Origin: Bacillus massilinigeriensis
Lineage (GTDB): Bacteria > Bacillota > Bacilli > Bacillales > Cytobacillaceae
Direction: 5' to 3'
Assembly (NCBI RefSeq): GCF_900111815.1
Contig: NZ_LT630004.1
Coordinates: 2,416,697 to 2,480,696 of the forward strand
Length of the DNA: 64,000 nucleotides
The notes under the pieces are model-generated. The model saw nothing but the letters and a program-made list of their open reading frames with translations, did not search any database and had not been told where the DNA came from. Shown here one piece after another: positions 7,875 through 17,472 of this stretch. Numbering within the stretch: position 1 is the first letter of the stretch; every line of letters starts with the position of its first letter. The position numbers and the translations under genes are program-made.

Positions 7875-8939
7875 ATGAAAAAGCTAGTTATCCTTGGCGG
7901 TGGCTACGGGGGAATGAGAATCCTTCAAAAGGTTCTTCCCGAGTTACCTGAAGATGTATCTGTTATTCTAGTAGATCGTGTACCGTATCACTGTTTGAAA
8001 ACGGAATATTACGCGCTTGCCGCAGGAACTATTTCCGACCAGCATGTCCGCGTCTCGTTTCCAGAGCATCCGAAGCTTTCCATCATTTATGATGAAGTAA
8101 AGAGTGTGGATTTGGAAAAGAATCTTGTCCTCTTGGGTGACGAAAAAGAATTATCTTATCATGATTTAATCATTGGCCTAGGGTGCGAAGATAAGTACCA
8201 CAATGTTCCAGGTGCAGATCAATATACCTGCAGCATCCAGTCCATTGAAAATTCACGCTCCACGTACCAGAAGCTCAATAACCTCTCACCAGGATCAACT
8301 GTCGCGATTGTCGGTGCCGGTCTTAGCGGTGTCGAGCTTGCGAGTGAGCTTAGCGAAAGCCGAAAAGATTTGAACATTAAGCTCTTTGATAGAGGAAACC
8401 ATATCCTCTCCTCATTTCCAGAACGTCTTAGCACGTATGTGGAAAACTGGTTTGATACCCATCAAGTCGAAATTATCAACAATGCAAACATCACAAGAGT
8501 AGAAGAAAACACCATATATAATCATGATGAACCTGTCGCTGCAGATGTCATTGTGTGGACAGCAGGAATTCAGGCAAGCAAGATTGTCCGCGATCTCCCT
8601 GGAGAGCATGACGGTATGGGCCGAGCTATTATTTCCGAAAGACATCACCTTCCACAATACGAAAATGTCTTCATACTAGGAGATTGTGCAAGCCTCCCTC
8701 ACGCCCCAAGCGCGCAGCTTGCAGAAGGACAAGCGGAACAAATTGTCCAAGTTCTGGTATGCCGTTGGAAAGGTCAGGAACCACCTGTATCCTTCCCGCA
8801 AATCAAATTAAAAGGTATTCTTGGCTCTCTTGGCAAGAAGCACGGCTTTGGGCTCTTGGCAGACCGCGCAATCACCGGCAGGGTCGCACGCCTATTGAAA
8901 TCTGGAATTCTCTGGATGTATAAGTACCATAACGGATGA
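7875..8939 (+). CDS. yutJ: NDH-2-like oxidoreductase YutJ, 354 aa
   Basis: FAD/NAD-dependent oxidoreductase of the NADH dehydrogenase II superfamily. The N-terminal FAD loop is ILGGGYGG (residues 6-13), the second nucleotide loop is VAIVGAGLSGVE (about 142-153), and the FAD-contacting ILGDCAS segment lies near residue 270. It is shorter than YumB and lacks most of that protein's C-terminal membrane-binding tail, as in B. subtilis YutJ. AAGGGGAATTC precedes the ATG. Quinone as the acceptor is family inference. Confidence 0.88.
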   Translation: MKKLVILGGGYGGMRILQKVLPELPEDVSVILVDRVPYHCLKTEYYALAAGTISDQHVRVSFPEHPKLSIIYDEVKSVDLEKNLVLLGDEKELSYHDLIIGLGCEDKYHNVPGADQYTCSIQSIENSRSTYQKLNNLSPGSTVAIVGAGLSGVELASELSESRKDLNIKLFDRGNHILSSFPERLSTYVENWFDTHQVEIINNANITRVEENTIYNHDEPVAADVIVWTAGIQASKIVRDLPGEHDGMGRAIISERHHLPQYENVFILGDCASLPHAPSAQLAEGQAEQIVQVLVCRWKGQEPPVSFPQIKLKGILGSLGKKHGFGLLADRAITGRVARLLKSGILWMYKYHNG

Positions 8940-8959
8940 TATAGTGACACCTCAAGGCG

Positions 8960-8990
8960 AAAAAAAAGGCGGAAATTCCGTCTTTTTTTT
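8960..8990 (+). terminator. Terminator after yutJ
   Basis: Short stem (AGGCGGA/TCCGTCT) followed by eight T residues. Confidence 0.75.
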
Positions 8991-9251
8991 GTTCATCCCT
9001 TTTGATCGAAGCGGAATGAGCGGGAGAACGTTGAGCCTTGGAATGGAAATCACCAGACCACCATAGTAAAAATAAACTCCCATCATTACAAAACGAAAAG
9101 GGTCCCCCTTTTTAAAAATTGTCATTTTGATTGATTTTGCGAGGAAAAAGTGCGAGTTTTTAAGGATGGAACAGTATTTTTTGAACAGGAGAGGCTCCGT
9201 AACCGGTTACAAACTCCATTTTGCTACGGTGGAATACTGCTGTAATTAGGG

Positions 9252-9346
9252 TATCTACGGTAACGCTCTATTTATCTACGGTAAACAGCTAGTTATCTAC
9301 GGTAATACCCAATTTATCTACGGTAAACTGCAAAATATCTACAGTA
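9252..9346. repeat. Five iterated TATCTACGGTAA repeats in an empty 470-bp stretch
   Basis: TATCTACGGTAA occurs at 9252, 9273, 9294 and 9316, and a variant (TATCTACAGTAG) at 9336; a weaker copy (TTGCTACGGTGG) lies at 9220. The spacing is 20-22 bp, two helical turns, so every copy faces the same side of the DNA. No gene is seen between the yutJ terminator (8990) and the terminator at 9464. Confidence 0.75.
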
Positions 9347-9463
9347 GGTTCCAGAGAACTCCCATTTTATCTTTAATCTGTAAACAAGCTAACCGCATGC
9401 TCCCGGGCAAAGAGACTTGCCAACCGAATCTTTAGCAGAAACATCGTGCCCCGACTCCCCATG

Positions 9464-9506
9464 AAAAAAGCGGAAGCGAATCATTTTCGATTCGCTTCCG
9501 CTTTTT
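9464..9506. terminator. Bidirectional terminator after yuzD
   Basis: AAAAAAGCGGAAGCGAATC and GATTCGCTTCCGCTTTTT form an 18-bp perfect stem with A and T runs on both sides. Confidence 0.88.
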
Positions 9507-9522
9507 CAAAATACAGATAAGA

Positions 9523-9849
9523 TTAAGCAGACTTGTATCCGTGCTTTTCCATTTCTGTATAAATGTTTTTCAGTCTTGGACTTCCTTCTCCAACAATAAT
9601 CTCATCGATGACCACAACAGGATAAAACATATCCTCCTCTAGCACTCTTCGAGAGAATTCCATTTTAACCGGCTCTTTCGGCGGATTGAATATATCGACA
9701 AACGTGATCGTAAAAGGCTGGTCAGGATATTTCCTTCCTACTGCCGCCTTAAGCCATTCGTACGTTTCTGTTGATGAAGGCTGGCCAACGCAGCTCGCGC
9801 AAATCTGGTCTGCACCGTATACAACGATCTCTACCTCTCTTGTCCCCAT
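9523..9849 (-). CDS. yuzD: YuzD, DUF1462 thiol-disulfide protein, 108 aa
   Basis: Thioredoxin-like small protein with a redox pair CASC (residues 17-20) right after the first beta strand. It matches B. subtilis YuzD (DUF1462). AAGGGG lies 9 bases before the ATG. Together with yuzB, yutJ and divergent yutI it forms a cluster of small redox/Fe-S genes. The partner and reaction are unknown. Confidence 0.85.
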   Translation of the reverse strand: MGTREVEIVVYGADQICASCVGQPSSTETYEWLKAAVGRKYPDQPFTITFVDIFNPPKEPVKMEFSRRVLEEDMFYPVVVIDEIIVGEGSPRLKNIYTEMEKHGYKSA

Positions 9850-10002
9850 GTTCCGATACCCCTTCGGTTTTTAATTTCATTGTACTATACTTCTCCTTAC
9901 AAGCAAGAAATTTACAATGGATAAGTCGTTTTTTGGTCTTATTCAATAGATTTTTCTTATATATGTGATTATAATAAAGACTAGGAAAGGAGTCGATTTT
10001 AC

Positions 10003-10239
10003 ATGGCTGAACAAAATATTATTGAACAAGTACAGGAAGTTCTTGATAAATTGCGTCCATTTCTCCTACGTGACGGTGGAGACTGTGAACTTGTCGATGT
10101 AGAAGATGGAGTTGTAAAGCTTCGCCTTCTTGGCGCATGCGGAAGCTGCCCCAGCTCAACGATTACGTTAAAAGCAGGGATTGAACGCGCCCTCCTCGAA
10201 GAAGTTCCTGGAATTGTAGAAGTGGAGCAAGTATTCTAA
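10003..10239 (+). CDS. yutI: NifU C-terminal-domain iron-sulfur protein YutI, 78 aa
   Basis: A stand-alone NifU C-terminal (Nfu) domain with the cluster-binding CGSC at residues 46-49 (GACGSCPSS). Nfu proteins carry Fe-S clusters to client enzymes; LipA, encoded 9.7 kb away, is a typical client in other organisms. AGGAAAGGAG precedes the ATG. It is divergent from yuzD and convergent with thrB, with a terminator shared between the last two. Confidence 0.9.
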   Translation: MAEQNIIEQVQEVLDKLRPFLLRDGGDCELVDVEDGVVKLRLLGACGSCPSSTITLKAGIERALLEEVPGIVEVEQVF

Positions 10240-10266
10240 GCCGCTAACAGTCAACGGTTACTCTAT

Positions 10267-10304
10267 AAAAAACAGCGTTTCGCACGTAGCGAAACGCTGT
10301 TTTT
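10267..10304. terminator. Terminator between yutI and thrB
   Basis: AAAAACAGCGTTTCGC and GCGAAACGCTGTTTTT form a 16-bp stem, with A and T runs on both sides. Confidence 0.88.
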
Positions 10305-11232
10305 ATTTGCATGCATTTCTTTCCTCCGCCTTTACTTCTACTGTCATCAGTCCTGTACGGTCAATCGCTAGATGAAGCACTTTCAACTGCGGGAAAGCTC
10401 CTTTTAGAACATTCGCAAGCATGTTCGCTTTTCTCGGTTCAGCTAGGCAAAGAAGCGTTGGTCCAGCTCCGCTTAGCGCCATGCCGAAAGCACCTGAATG
10501 TAACGCAAGTCGTTCTACATCATCCCACCAAGGAATCAATTCTTTCCTGTAAGGTTGGTGAAACAAGTCCGAAGACATCATTCTCCCTGCAAGCTTCCAA
10601 TCTTCAGTGAAGAATGCTGCTAGCAGCTGATTGGCCGCAGCACTCGATTTGACTGCAGCAGAGTACTTCATACTTGACGGGAGCACTCCCCTTGATGCTT
10701 CTGTCAAAAGCTCTTCCTCGGGAATCAAGACAACAGCCTCTACTGCAAGCTGCTTCATTGCAGTTAGCTGCACTTCCTCGTCAGTTTGACTCCCAACAAC
10801 GAGCCCCCCATAAAGGGATGCTCCCACATTGTCAGGATGTCCTTCAAACTTTGTGCAGGCAGCTAGCTTCTCCTCCAGCGAGAGTCCCAGTCCGCACATC
10901 TTATCAGCCAATTCCACACCAGCAACAATGGCAGCTCCGCTTGAACCTAGTCCTCGTGCAAGCGGAATGCTTGTTTTCACCCTTAGCCTGCAAGGTGGCA
11001 TTTCCCGGCCATACATAGCAGCAACTTTAGAAGCGATCAAGCATATATAATTCTTCTCATCAGCCGGAAACTTTTCAAGCGCATCGGTCTCAGGAATGAC
11101 TTCCCAGCTAGAGCTTCTCTCTGCCATGACCTCTAGGTAAAGTGTTAATGCAAGCCCGATTGAATCAAAGCCCGGGCCAAGATTAGCTGAACTTGCAGGA
11201 ACCCTGATTGTTAACATGTCTCCTTCTTTCAT
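10303..11232 (-). CDS. thrB: Homoserine kinase ThrB, 309 aa
   Basis: GHMP-family kinase that phosphorylates L-homoserine with ATP, the step before threonine synthase. The ATP-binding motif [12 protein letters not shown] is intact, as are the N-terminal [10 protein letters not shown] segment and the C-terminal GAGPTLL loop. The ATG (11230-11232) overlaps the thrC stop in ATGA, which implies translational coupling. An inner ATG at codon 6 is possible, but the upstream start has GGGAG at 10 bases and gives the usual length. It is the last gene of hom-thrC-thrB. Confidence 0.95.
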   Translation of the reverse strand: MKEGDMLTIRVPASSANLGPGFDSIGLALTLYLEVMAERSSSWEVIPETDALEKFPADEKNYICLIASKVAAMYGREMPPCRLRVKTSIPLARGLGSSGAAIVAGVELADKMCGLGLSLEEKLAACTKFEGHPDNVGASLYGGLVVGSQTDEEVQLTAMKQLAVEAVVLIPEEELLTEASRGVLPSSMKYSAAVKSSAAANQLLAAFFTEDWKLAGRMMSSDLFHQPYRKELIPWWDDVERLALHSGAFGMALSGAGPTLLCLAEPRKANMLANVLKGAFPQLKVLHLAIDRTGLMTVEVKAEERNACK

Positions 11233-12290
11233 TGATGGACAACTCCCTTGATGTAGGCGCTGACCTCCGCTTCATCATCCGGGAGGGTGACCGGCCTAAT
11301 TTCATGACAATCAATAGCAGTCGATGGATCCTTTAACCCGTTCCCTGTAAGTACAGCAACTACCTTTGATTGACAAGGCACCTTTCCCTGTACAAGTGCT
11401 TTATAAAGTCCTGCGATAGAAGCACAGGAAGCAGGTTCTGCAAAAATCCCTTCCAATGCTGCAAGCTGCCGGTAAGCGTCCAAAATCTCGCTATCGGATA
11501 CATCGTCGATAATGCCGCCTGACTCTTCACGAGCTTCTACAGCCAAGTTCCAGCTTGCCGGATTGCCAATTCGTATTGCCGTTGCCACTGTTTCAGGTTC
11601 CTCGAATACCCGATTATGAACAATGGCCGCCGCTCCTTCGGCCTCAAAGCCAAACATCTTCGGAAGACCTGTGTTCTTCACCTTATCGTACTCCTTGAAA
11701 CCTTTCCAGTAGGCGCTTATATTCCCCGCGTTTCCAACAGGTATCGCAAGGATATCCGGTGCGCTCCCAAGAGCATCACATATTTCAAACGTAGCCGTTT
11801 TCTGCCCTTCCAACCTATATGGATTGACGGAATTGACAAGTGTCACAGGTTCATTTTCACTAATGTTTCGAACCATTGTCAATGCCCTGTCAAAATTGCC
11901 CTTGATCGAAATGATTTCCGCTCCGTACATGACTGCTTGTGCTAGCTTCCCCATAGCTATTTTTCCTTCCGGTATTACGATGATGGAGCGCATACCCGCC
12001 CTTGCTGCATATGCTGCAGCAGAAGCGGAAGTATTGCCTGTCGATGCACAAATAACAGTATCACTTCCCTCTTCTTTCGCTTTTGCGACCGCCATGACCA
12101 TTCCTCTGTCCTTAAAAGAACCGGTAGGGTTTGTTCCTTCTGTTTTTACGTAAAGGTCGATGCCCCACATTGCCGATATTTTGTCTAATCGGATCAGTGG
12201 AGTGTTTCCTTCATGCAGCGTCAACAGAGGTGTATCTTCTGTCATAGGCAAAAACTCGCGGTATTCTTGTAACAGCCCTTTCCAACTCAT
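11229..12290 (-). CDS. thrC: Threonine synthase ThrC, 353 aa
   Basis: PLP-dependent fold-type II enzyme that converts O-phosphohomoserine to threonine. The PLP lysine is K60 in [10 protein letters not shown], and the glycine-rich phosphate-binding loop (GNAGN) is at about residue 187. The length matches the short Bacillus form. ATG overlaps the hom stop (ATGA), and its own stop overlaps thrB, so the three genes are tightly coupled. Confidence 0.95.
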   Translation of the reverse strand: MSWKGLLQEYREFLPMTEDTPLLTLHEGNTPLIRLDKISAMWGIDLYVKTEGTNPTGSFKDRGMVMAVAKAKEEGSDTVICASTGNTSASAAAYAARAGMRSIIVIPEGKIAMGKLAQAVMYGAEIISIKGNFDRALTMVRNISENEPVTLVNSVNPYRLEGQKTATFEICDALGSAPDILAIPVGNAGNISAYWKGFKEYDKVKNTGLPKMFGFEAEGAAAIVHNRVFEEPETVATAIRIGNPASWNLAVEAREESGGIIDDVSDSEILDAYRQLAALEGIFAEPASCASIAGLYKALVQGKVPCQSKVVAVLTGNGLKDPSTAIDCHEIRPVTLPDDEAEVSAYIKGVVHQ

Positions 12291-13585
12291 GCGCCGGCAC
12301 TCTCCTCTGCTTTGTACGAACTTTTTATATCCTTAACAGCAGGCAACTTCTCCAATTGTGCCATGATAGTTTCATAGTCTCGAAGCGATGCCTTATGCGT
12401 GACGATGACAATTTCACTGCAAGCCATTTGTTTGATCGGCTGCTGAATGATTTTTTCAAAACTCACTCCATTATTGGAGAAAATGGAAGTGATTTCAGCA
12501 AGAACACCAATTTCATCTTTCACATGAATCCTTAAAAAGTATTTCGAATACATTTCTTCTGGTCCTTTCAACTTTTTCGGGAATTGGGGAATAGCTGCAC
12601 TATTGCCGTTAACTCCTAATCTCATATTCTTCACGACGCCAACGAGGTCAGAAACAATCGCTGTCGCGGTTGGAAGGCTCCCTGCCCCTGGTCCATAAAA
12701 CATTGTTTCTCCAACGGCCTTGCCATATACATAAACGGCGTTATACTCATTTTGCACCGATGCGAGCGGATGTTTGTTAGGAAGCAAGGTTGGCTGTACG
12801 CTTACCTCAACCTTATCTCCATCATCATGCGCAATGCCAAGGAGCTTCATCGTATAGCCAAGCTGTTTTGCGTATTGAAGATCCTCCTCGGTTACCTCTG
12901 TGATTCCTTGTACCCTGACATCCTCCAAATCAATTTTCATCGAGAAGCCGAGCGTCGCAAGAATGGCCATCTTCCTTGCGGCATCAAGCCCCTCTACATC
13001 TGAAGCCGGATTCGCTTCTGCAAAGCCGAGTTCCTGTGCACTCTTTAAAACATCCTCGTAAGCCAAGCCTTCCTGATCCATCTTTGTAAGGATATAATTT
13101 GTCGTTCCATTCACAATTCCCATCATTTTTGTGATTCGATCAGAAGCAAGGCCATCGACAAGCCCCCTTAAAATCGGAATGCCGCCAGCGACACTCGCTT
13201 CGTAAAATAGATCACAGCCATTCTCAGAAGCGGCTGTAAGAAGCTCGGAGCCATGAAGCGCCATTAGGTCTTTATTTGCCGTTACAATATGCTTTTTATT
13301 TCTGATTGCCTGCAAAACATAATTTTTCGCTGTTTCGATACCGCCCATCACCTCGATGACAACATCGATATCCGGGTTATCGATGATGTCGGCGGCATCC
13401 GTCGTCAGCAATGCTGGATTTATTTTAACAACCCTTTCCTTCGCAATATCCTGTACAAGCACTTTATCCACTTTAATTGGACAGCCAACCTGGTGCATTA
13501 ACGTGTCCTGATGGTTTTCCACAATCCGGACCACACCACTGCCAACCGTACCTAAACCTAGAAGACCAATCGAAATTGCTTTCAT
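12287..13585 (-). CDS. hom: Homoserine dehydrogenase Hom, 432 aa
   Basis: Reduces aspartate semialdehyde to homoserine with NAD(P)H. The N-terminal Rossmann loop is GLGTVGSG (residues 8-15), followed by the catalytic domain and a C-terminal ACT domain (from about residue 350, [15 protein letters not shown]), the usual site of threonine feedback inhibition. The frame is open to 13660, but ATG at 13583-13585 has GAGGGG 7 bases upstream and gives the family length. It is the first gene of the threonine operon, with a good promoter just upstream; no T-box leader is seen. Confidence 0.94.
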   Translation of the reverse strand: MKAISIGLLGLGTVGSGVVRIVENHQDTLMHQVGCPIKVDKVLVQDIAKERVVKINPALLTTDAADIIDNPDIDVVIEVMGGIETAKNYVLQAIRNKKHIVTANKDLMALHGSELLTAASENGCDLFYEASVAGGIPILRGLVDGLASDRITKMMGIVNGTTNYILTKMDQEGLAYEDVLKSAQELGFAEANPASDVEGLDAARKMAILATLGFSMKIDLEDVRVQGITEVTEEDLQYAKQLGYTMKLLGIAHDDGDKVEVSVQPTLLPNKHPLASVQNEYNAVYVYGKAVGETMFYGPGAGSLPTATAIVSDLVGVVKNMRLGVNGNSAAIPQFPKKLKGPEEMYSKYFLRIHVKDEIGVLAEITSIFSNNGVSFEKIIQQPIKQMACSEIVIVTHKASLRDYETIMAQLEKLPAVKDIKSSYKAEESAGA

Positions 13586-13643
13586 CCCGTTTCCCCTCGC
13601 ATTCTGTTCATTCTGGAAGAACAACTGTATTTGTATAGTAGAC

Positions 13644-13672
13644 ATTATAAATACTGGCAAACATATTTACAA
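13644..13672 (-). promoter_or_regulatory. Sigma-A promoter of hom-thrC-thrB
   Basis: On the minus strand TTGTAA (13667-13672), a 17-base spacer, then a perfect TATAAT (13644-13649). The start of transcription would leave a leader of about 50 bases, too short for a T-box. In 13586-13893 only this promoter and the terminator at 13784-13818 are seen. Confidence 0.6.
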
Positions 13673-13783
13673 GGGTTATTTATCCTACTAAGAGATGTAA
13701 GCGATTGCTTTTCAAAAAAGTCAAAAAAGTGGCTCGTTATAAACCCTGATGTATTGCTATTTGCATTAAAAAATCTTTTGAAT

Positions 13784-13818
13784 GAAAAAAATCGCCGCAA
13801 TTTTTGCATGCGGCGATT
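13784..13818 (-). terminator. Terminator after the 2-hydroxyacid dehydrogenase gene
   Basis: Stem AATCGCCGC/GCGGCGATT (13790-13818) followed on the minus strand by seven T residues. Confidence 0.85.
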
Positions 13819-13893
13819 GAACTGTAAACAAATGTATGAATACTACCGTGATTCTTTAATCAGCATCTTCCTCCTCAACAAACCTTAAAAACA

Positions 13894-14868
13894 TTATTCA
13901 CTTTTCCATATTTCATGATTAACAATTGTTTTCGGTTTCATCCCTAGCAGTGCGCGTTCAATATTTTCAGCACAAAGAGAAATCATCCTTGACCTCGTTT
14001 CTACTGTAGCACTTCCAACATGAGGCAACACAGTAACGTTTGGCAGCTGCAACAGCGGATGATTGCAGTTGATTGGCTCTTTTTCAAACACATCAAGGCC
14101 CGCCCCGGCAATATCTCCTTCTTTAATGGCTTCGTATAACGCGCTTTCGTCCACGAGGGCTCCTCTTGAAGCATTGATAAAAATCGCTGAGTCTTTCATC
14201 TTCTTGAAAGTTCCTGCATGAAAAACGTATCTTGTTTCATTTGTGAGCGGTGCGAGGCAGACGACATAATCGGAAAGAGCGAGCAGTTCATCAAAACTGC
14301 AATAGCGGCCAATCTCCTCTTCCTCCACTTTCCTTCGGTTATGATAAAGTACTTCCATGCCAAAACCTGCCGCTCGCCTTGCAACAGCGGTTCCGATTTT
14401 CCCCATACCAAAGATGCCAAGCGTTCTGTGATGTACATCATGACCTGCAAGCAAAAATGGACTCCACGAATTCCACCTTCCCTCCCTAAGAAAAGTACTC
14501 GCCTCAGTAAGCCTGCGGGCTGAAGCAAGGAGCAATGCAAACGCTAAATCAGCAGTTGTCTCTGTGAGGACATCAGGTGTATTGCAGACAATTACTCCAT
14601 TTTCCGTAGCAGCATCAACATCGATATTATCAAAGCCTACCGCCATGTTTGCGATTACCTTCAGTCTTGGAGAGGCTTCAAGCAGCTCTCTTGTTACAAC
14701 ATCCGTCAACACTGTAAGGATGGCATCTGCTTTTGCCGCGTGTTCGAGCAGCACCTCCTCCGGCACAGGAACCGTTTCTTTTTCCCACATTTCAACAGTA
14801 AAGTGTTCGTGTAAACCTGCAAGCAGCCTTTCCGGAAGCCTTCTCGTTACATATACATATCGTTTCAT
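13894..14868 (-). CDS. D-2-hydroxyacid dehydrogenase (glyoxylate/hydroxypyruvate reductase-like, YvcT-like), 324 aa
   Basis: D-isomer-specific NAD(P)-dependent 2-hydroxyacid dehydrogenase. The substrate domain carries NMAVGFDNID, the nucleotide loop is GIFGMGKIGTAVA (about 143-155), and the catalytic Arg (NASRGALVDE), Glu (EKEP) and His (LPHVGSAT) are all present. The pattern fits the glyoxylate/gluconate reductase branch (B. subtilis YvcT). The start is ATG at 14866-14868 with AAAGGA 8 bases upstream, rather than the TTG six codons earlier. It lies between hom and yutH with its own terminator; the substrate is unproven. Confidence 0.85.
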   Translation of the reverse strand: MKRYVYVTRRLPERLLAGLHEHFTVEMWEKETVPVPEEVLLEHAAKADAILTVLTDVVTRELLEASPRLKVIANMAVGFDNIDVDAATENGVIVCNTPDVLTETTADLAFALLLASARRLTEASTFLREGRWNSWSPFLLAGHDVHHRTLGIFGMGKIGTAVARRAAGFGMEVLYHNRRKVEEEEIGRYCSFDELLALSDYVVCLAPLTNETRYVFHAGTFKKMKDSAIFINASRGALVDESALYEAIKEGDIAGAGLDVFEKEPINCNHPLLQLPNVTVLPHVGSATVETRSRMISLCAENIERALLGMKPKTIVNHEIWKSE

Positions 14869-14924
14869 TCCACCAATCCTTTCCAAGGGATAGCTTGTGA
14901 AACCATTTTACCATAGGCTGCCCC

Positions 14925-15941
14925 CTATAATGGCTGCAGTATGAGCCAGCTTGGCATCGGCAGGTTCATGGTTCTCACCGGAGCTTCTGCCAGCTGAAAG
15001 AAAGCTGAAAGGAATCTTTCGTGTTCAGTTGCTTGTTTTAAGAATTTCGTCATTTTTTCTTCAAGCTCGTGCCGCTGCTGATCAGACTGCGCATCATAAT
15101 AATTTTCGACCGTCTCGAAATAATGCAGCGGGAACAGGAGCCGTGCGTATAAAAGTCTCCACGAGAAAGGGGTCAAGCGCCCCACCGACTGGTATTCCAG
15201 TAAGAAAGTGCGGATTTTCTGCTGAGAAACTTGGGTATTACGAAAGTATTGGCCACGTACCCATTCGGCAAGATCTCTGCTTTGGTGGTCGAACACCCAA
15301 TCGAAAGGATTTTTGATAATATGTTTTGTGCCCCACACTGTCGCTGAAAACCTTTCGTGGCAAACGGTTCCGCTGTCGCTTTCTCCCGGCTGCATATCGA
15401 GCTCCGTGTCGACAAGATATTGAATGGCGTTTTCCGCTAAACACATATAATAGGGATAAGAGTCAATGAAATCACGTTCAAAATTATTTTCAGGATCTTG
15501 AAAAAGCTTTTCATTCCATACGGCTTCCATTTGATCAACCCGCTGCTCCCATAGTTGTTTCCATTGGCCTATCCGGTTGATACTATTGACATGGAAAGGA
15601 ATCATCCTTCCTCTCATATGGAACCTTGCAAGCTTTTTAGCTGTCTTCGCAGGTTTTAAAAGCGCTGGCTCCGCACAGTGCAGGACGCTGTAACGATTGT
15701 CTTCCCATTCACAGTATTCCATGTTAGTATTGGTCCGCAGAAATTCGGGAACATCCTTGTCTCCAAATTCCTTTAATTGGCTTGCTATCTGGGAAAGCTC
15801 GCTTATTTCTTGCTCTTTCAACTGGTTTGCCTTCATAATTAAGTATAGAGAGTTTTCTTTCTTGAAGGCACGGTATCCTTCCAAATCGATTTCCGTTCCT
15901 GCCTTGAGTCCGTAATGCTCTTTCAGCATCTTCTCAAACAT
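14925..15941 (-). CDS. yutH: YutH, spore coat-associated kinase-like protein, 338 aa
   Basis: Matches B. subtilis YutH (about 339 aa), a relative of the CotS/CotI family of spore coat proteins with an aminoglycoside-phosphotransferase/kinase-like fold. The usual HxD-type catalytic loop is not evident: the corresponding stretch reads VCHERFSATVWG, in line with an atypical or inactive kinase. The frame opens at a TTG at 15974 without a ribosome site; ATG at 15939-15941 gives the family length. The role would be in the mother cell during coat assembly. Confidence 0.82.
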   Translation of the reverse strand: MFEKMLKEHYGLKAGTEIDLEGYRAFKKENSLYLIMKANQLKEQEISELSQIASQLKEFGDKDVPEFLRTNTNMEYCEWEDNRYSVLHCAEPALLKPAKTAKKLARFHMRGRMIPFHVNSINRIGQWKQLWEQRVDQMEAVWNEKLFQDPENNFERDFIDSYPYYMCLAENAIQYLVDTELDMQPGESDSGTVCHERFSATVWGTKHIIKNPFDWVFDHQSRDLAEWVRGQYFRNTQVSQQKIRTFLLEYQSVGRLTPFSWRLLYARLLFPLHYFETVENYYDAQSDQQRHELEEKMTKFLKQATEHERFLSAFFQLAEAPVRTMNLPMPSWLILQPL

Positions 15942-16106
15942 TCCAACACCCGCTTTCAACTTGTTCTTCATCAATGTATATGACGTTGCATCAAGTTTCT
16001 TGTTAGGGAATCACTGCAGGGTGCACTGCACGGATTTCATAGAATGGAATAACTTAGGGTAAAAAAGGTTAGAAAGAGTACTAATGACAAAAGAAAGGTG
16101 AATTAC

Positions 16107-16610
16107 ATGGCTGAAAACAAAAAAGCGATACACATGACAGAAGAGACAGCACGGAAATGGCTTCTAGAAAGGGGCGTTGAGATTGAGGATATTGCCAAGC
16201 TTGTATTTTACCTTCAGGAAAAATACCATCCGGCACTCAGCATGGATGTTTGCAGGGAGAACGTAGAGCGAGTCCTCTCCAAACGGGAAGTCCAGAATGC
16301 CATTCTGACAGGCATCCAGCTCGATATCCTTGCGGAAAAAGGAATGCTTGGAGAACCCCTCCAATCCATTATTTCCACAGATGAAGGGTTGTACGGGGTA
16401 GATGAAATATTGGCATTCTCGATAGTGAACATATATGGATCCATCGGATTTACAAACTATGGTTATATTGATAAGCAAAAGCCAGGGATACTTGAGAAAC
16501 TGAATGACAAATCAAGCGGTCAATGCCATACTTTCCTCGATGATCTCGTCGGAGCAATTGCAGCCGCAGCTTCAAGCCGTCTCGCGCATCGGGCAGCTAA
16601 TGTAGAATAA
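16107..16610 (+). CDS. yutG: Phosphatidylglycerophosphatase A-related protein YutG, 167 aa
   Basis: PgpA-fold protein as in B. subtilis YutG. The acidic conserved segment (FLDDLVGAIAAA) is near the C-terminus, with a conserved GIxLD-type helix (ILTGIQLDILAEKG) at about 69-82. Unlike the membrane-bound enterobacterial PgpA it has no clear transmembrane segments, so phosphatase activity on phosphatidylglycerophosphate is not certain. The start is ATG at 16107 with AAAGG 8 bases upstream; an in-frame GTG three codons earlier overlaps that site. It is convergent with yutF. Confidence 0.8.
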   Translation: MAENKKAIHMTEETARKWLLERGVEIEDIAKLVFYLQEKYHPALSMDVCRENVERVLSKREVQNAILTGIQLDILAEKGMLGEPLQSIISTDEGLYGVDEILAFSIVNIYGSIGFTNYGYIDKQKPGILEKLNDKSSGQCHTFLDDLVGAIAAAASSRLAHRAANVE

Positions 16611-16615
16611 AGAGA

Positions 16616-16648
16616 GGTGTACGCATAAAAAATGCGTACACCCTTTTT
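16616..16648 (+). terminator. Terminator after yutG
   Basis: Stem GGTGTACGCAT/ATGCGTACACC with a 5-A loop, followed by five T residues; the T run overlaps the yutF stop codon. Confidence 0.85.
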
Positions 16649-17411
16649 ATACTTTCCAGTCGTCGAGCGAGTCGATAGTATGGGTTGGCATCGAATCATA
16701 TCCTGCTAGAAGTTCTTTTGTCGTGACACCAGTATGGACGAGGAGCGTGTCCATCCCTGCATTCATGCCTGCAAGAATATCGGTATCGTAATAGTCCCCT
16801 ACCATGAGCGTATCTTCTTTAGGTGTTCCAAGCACTTTTAACGCTTGGTTCATGATAACAGATTCCGGTTTGCCGATAAAAATGGGCCGTGTTTGCGTTG
16901 ATACGGTGATAACAGATGTCAGTGAACCGTTCCCAGGCAGCAGTCCTCGCTCCGTTGGTATGGCAATGTCTCCGTTTGTGGAAATGAAGGTTGCACCATT
17001 CCGGACAGCAAGACAAGCTACGGCAAGCTTTTCATAAGAAATGGAGCGGTCAATACCGACAACAACGAAATCAGCCTGTTCTCCGCCTTCTTTGAACCCT
17101 TTTTCTGCTAGTGCTTCCCTGATGCCTTCTTCCCCAATCACATAAACAGATGCGTCTTGTTTCTTTTCATATATAAAATTGGCAGTTGCTTGGCTTGTAG
17201 TAAACACTTGATCTTCTTGTGCCGGTATATCGAAATCCCGAAGCTTCGCAGCAACTTGTGATGGTGTTCTGGAAGAATTATTCGTCACAAAGAGATAAGG
17301 AATCTCTTTTTCAACAAGTCTCTTCACGAAATCCGACGCTGCTTCGATCCTTTCTGACCCTTTGTACATCGTGCCGTCAAGATCGATTAAATATCCCTTA
17401 TATTGCTTCAA
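16647..17411 (-). CDS. yutF: HAD-family phosphatase YutF (NagD-like), 254 aa
   Basis: HAD hydrolase of the NagD/class IIA cap type. Motif I is DLDGTMYKG (nucleophile D10, acid D12), motif II is FVTNNSSRT, and the C-terminal metal site is MVGDYYDTDI. Such enzymes dephosphorylate small phosphorylated metabolites in the cytosol; the substrate is unknown. The start codon is TTG (17409-17411) with AAGGAGG 9 bases upstream. A terminator separates it from yutE. Confidence 0.9.
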   Translation of the reverse strand: MKQYKGYLIDLDGTMYKGSERIEAASDFVKRLVEKEIPYLFVTNNSSRTPSQVAAKLRDFDIPAQEDQVFTTSQATANFIYEKKQDASVYVIGEEGIREALAEKGFKEGGEQADFVVVGIDRSISYEKLAVACLAVRNGATFISTNGDIAIPTERGLLPGNGSLTSVITVSTQTRPIFIGKPESVIMNQALKVLGTPKEDTLMVGDYYDTDILAGMNAGMDTLLVHTGVTTKELLAGYDSMPTHTIDSLDDWKV

Positions 17412-17434
17412 ATTATATTTCCTCCTTCAGCATG

Positions 17435-17463
17435 AAAAAAGAGGCCGCGCCTTGGTGGCCTCG
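17435..17463 (-). terminator. Terminator after yutE
   Basis: Stem GAGGCC/GGCCTC with a GC-rich loop (17441-17463), followed on the minus strand by six T residues. Confidence 0.82.
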
Positions 17464-17472
17464 AAATCGAAA

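Noticed and set aside
9252-9346. CRISPR array or plasmid-type origin iterons
   Set aside because: The repeat is only 12 bp with 8-10 bp between copies, too short for CRISPR; no replication gene lies nearby.
13586-13783. T-box or threonine riboswitch before hom
   Set aside because: The promoter leaves a leader of only about 50 bases and no T-box core sequence or antiterminator is seen.
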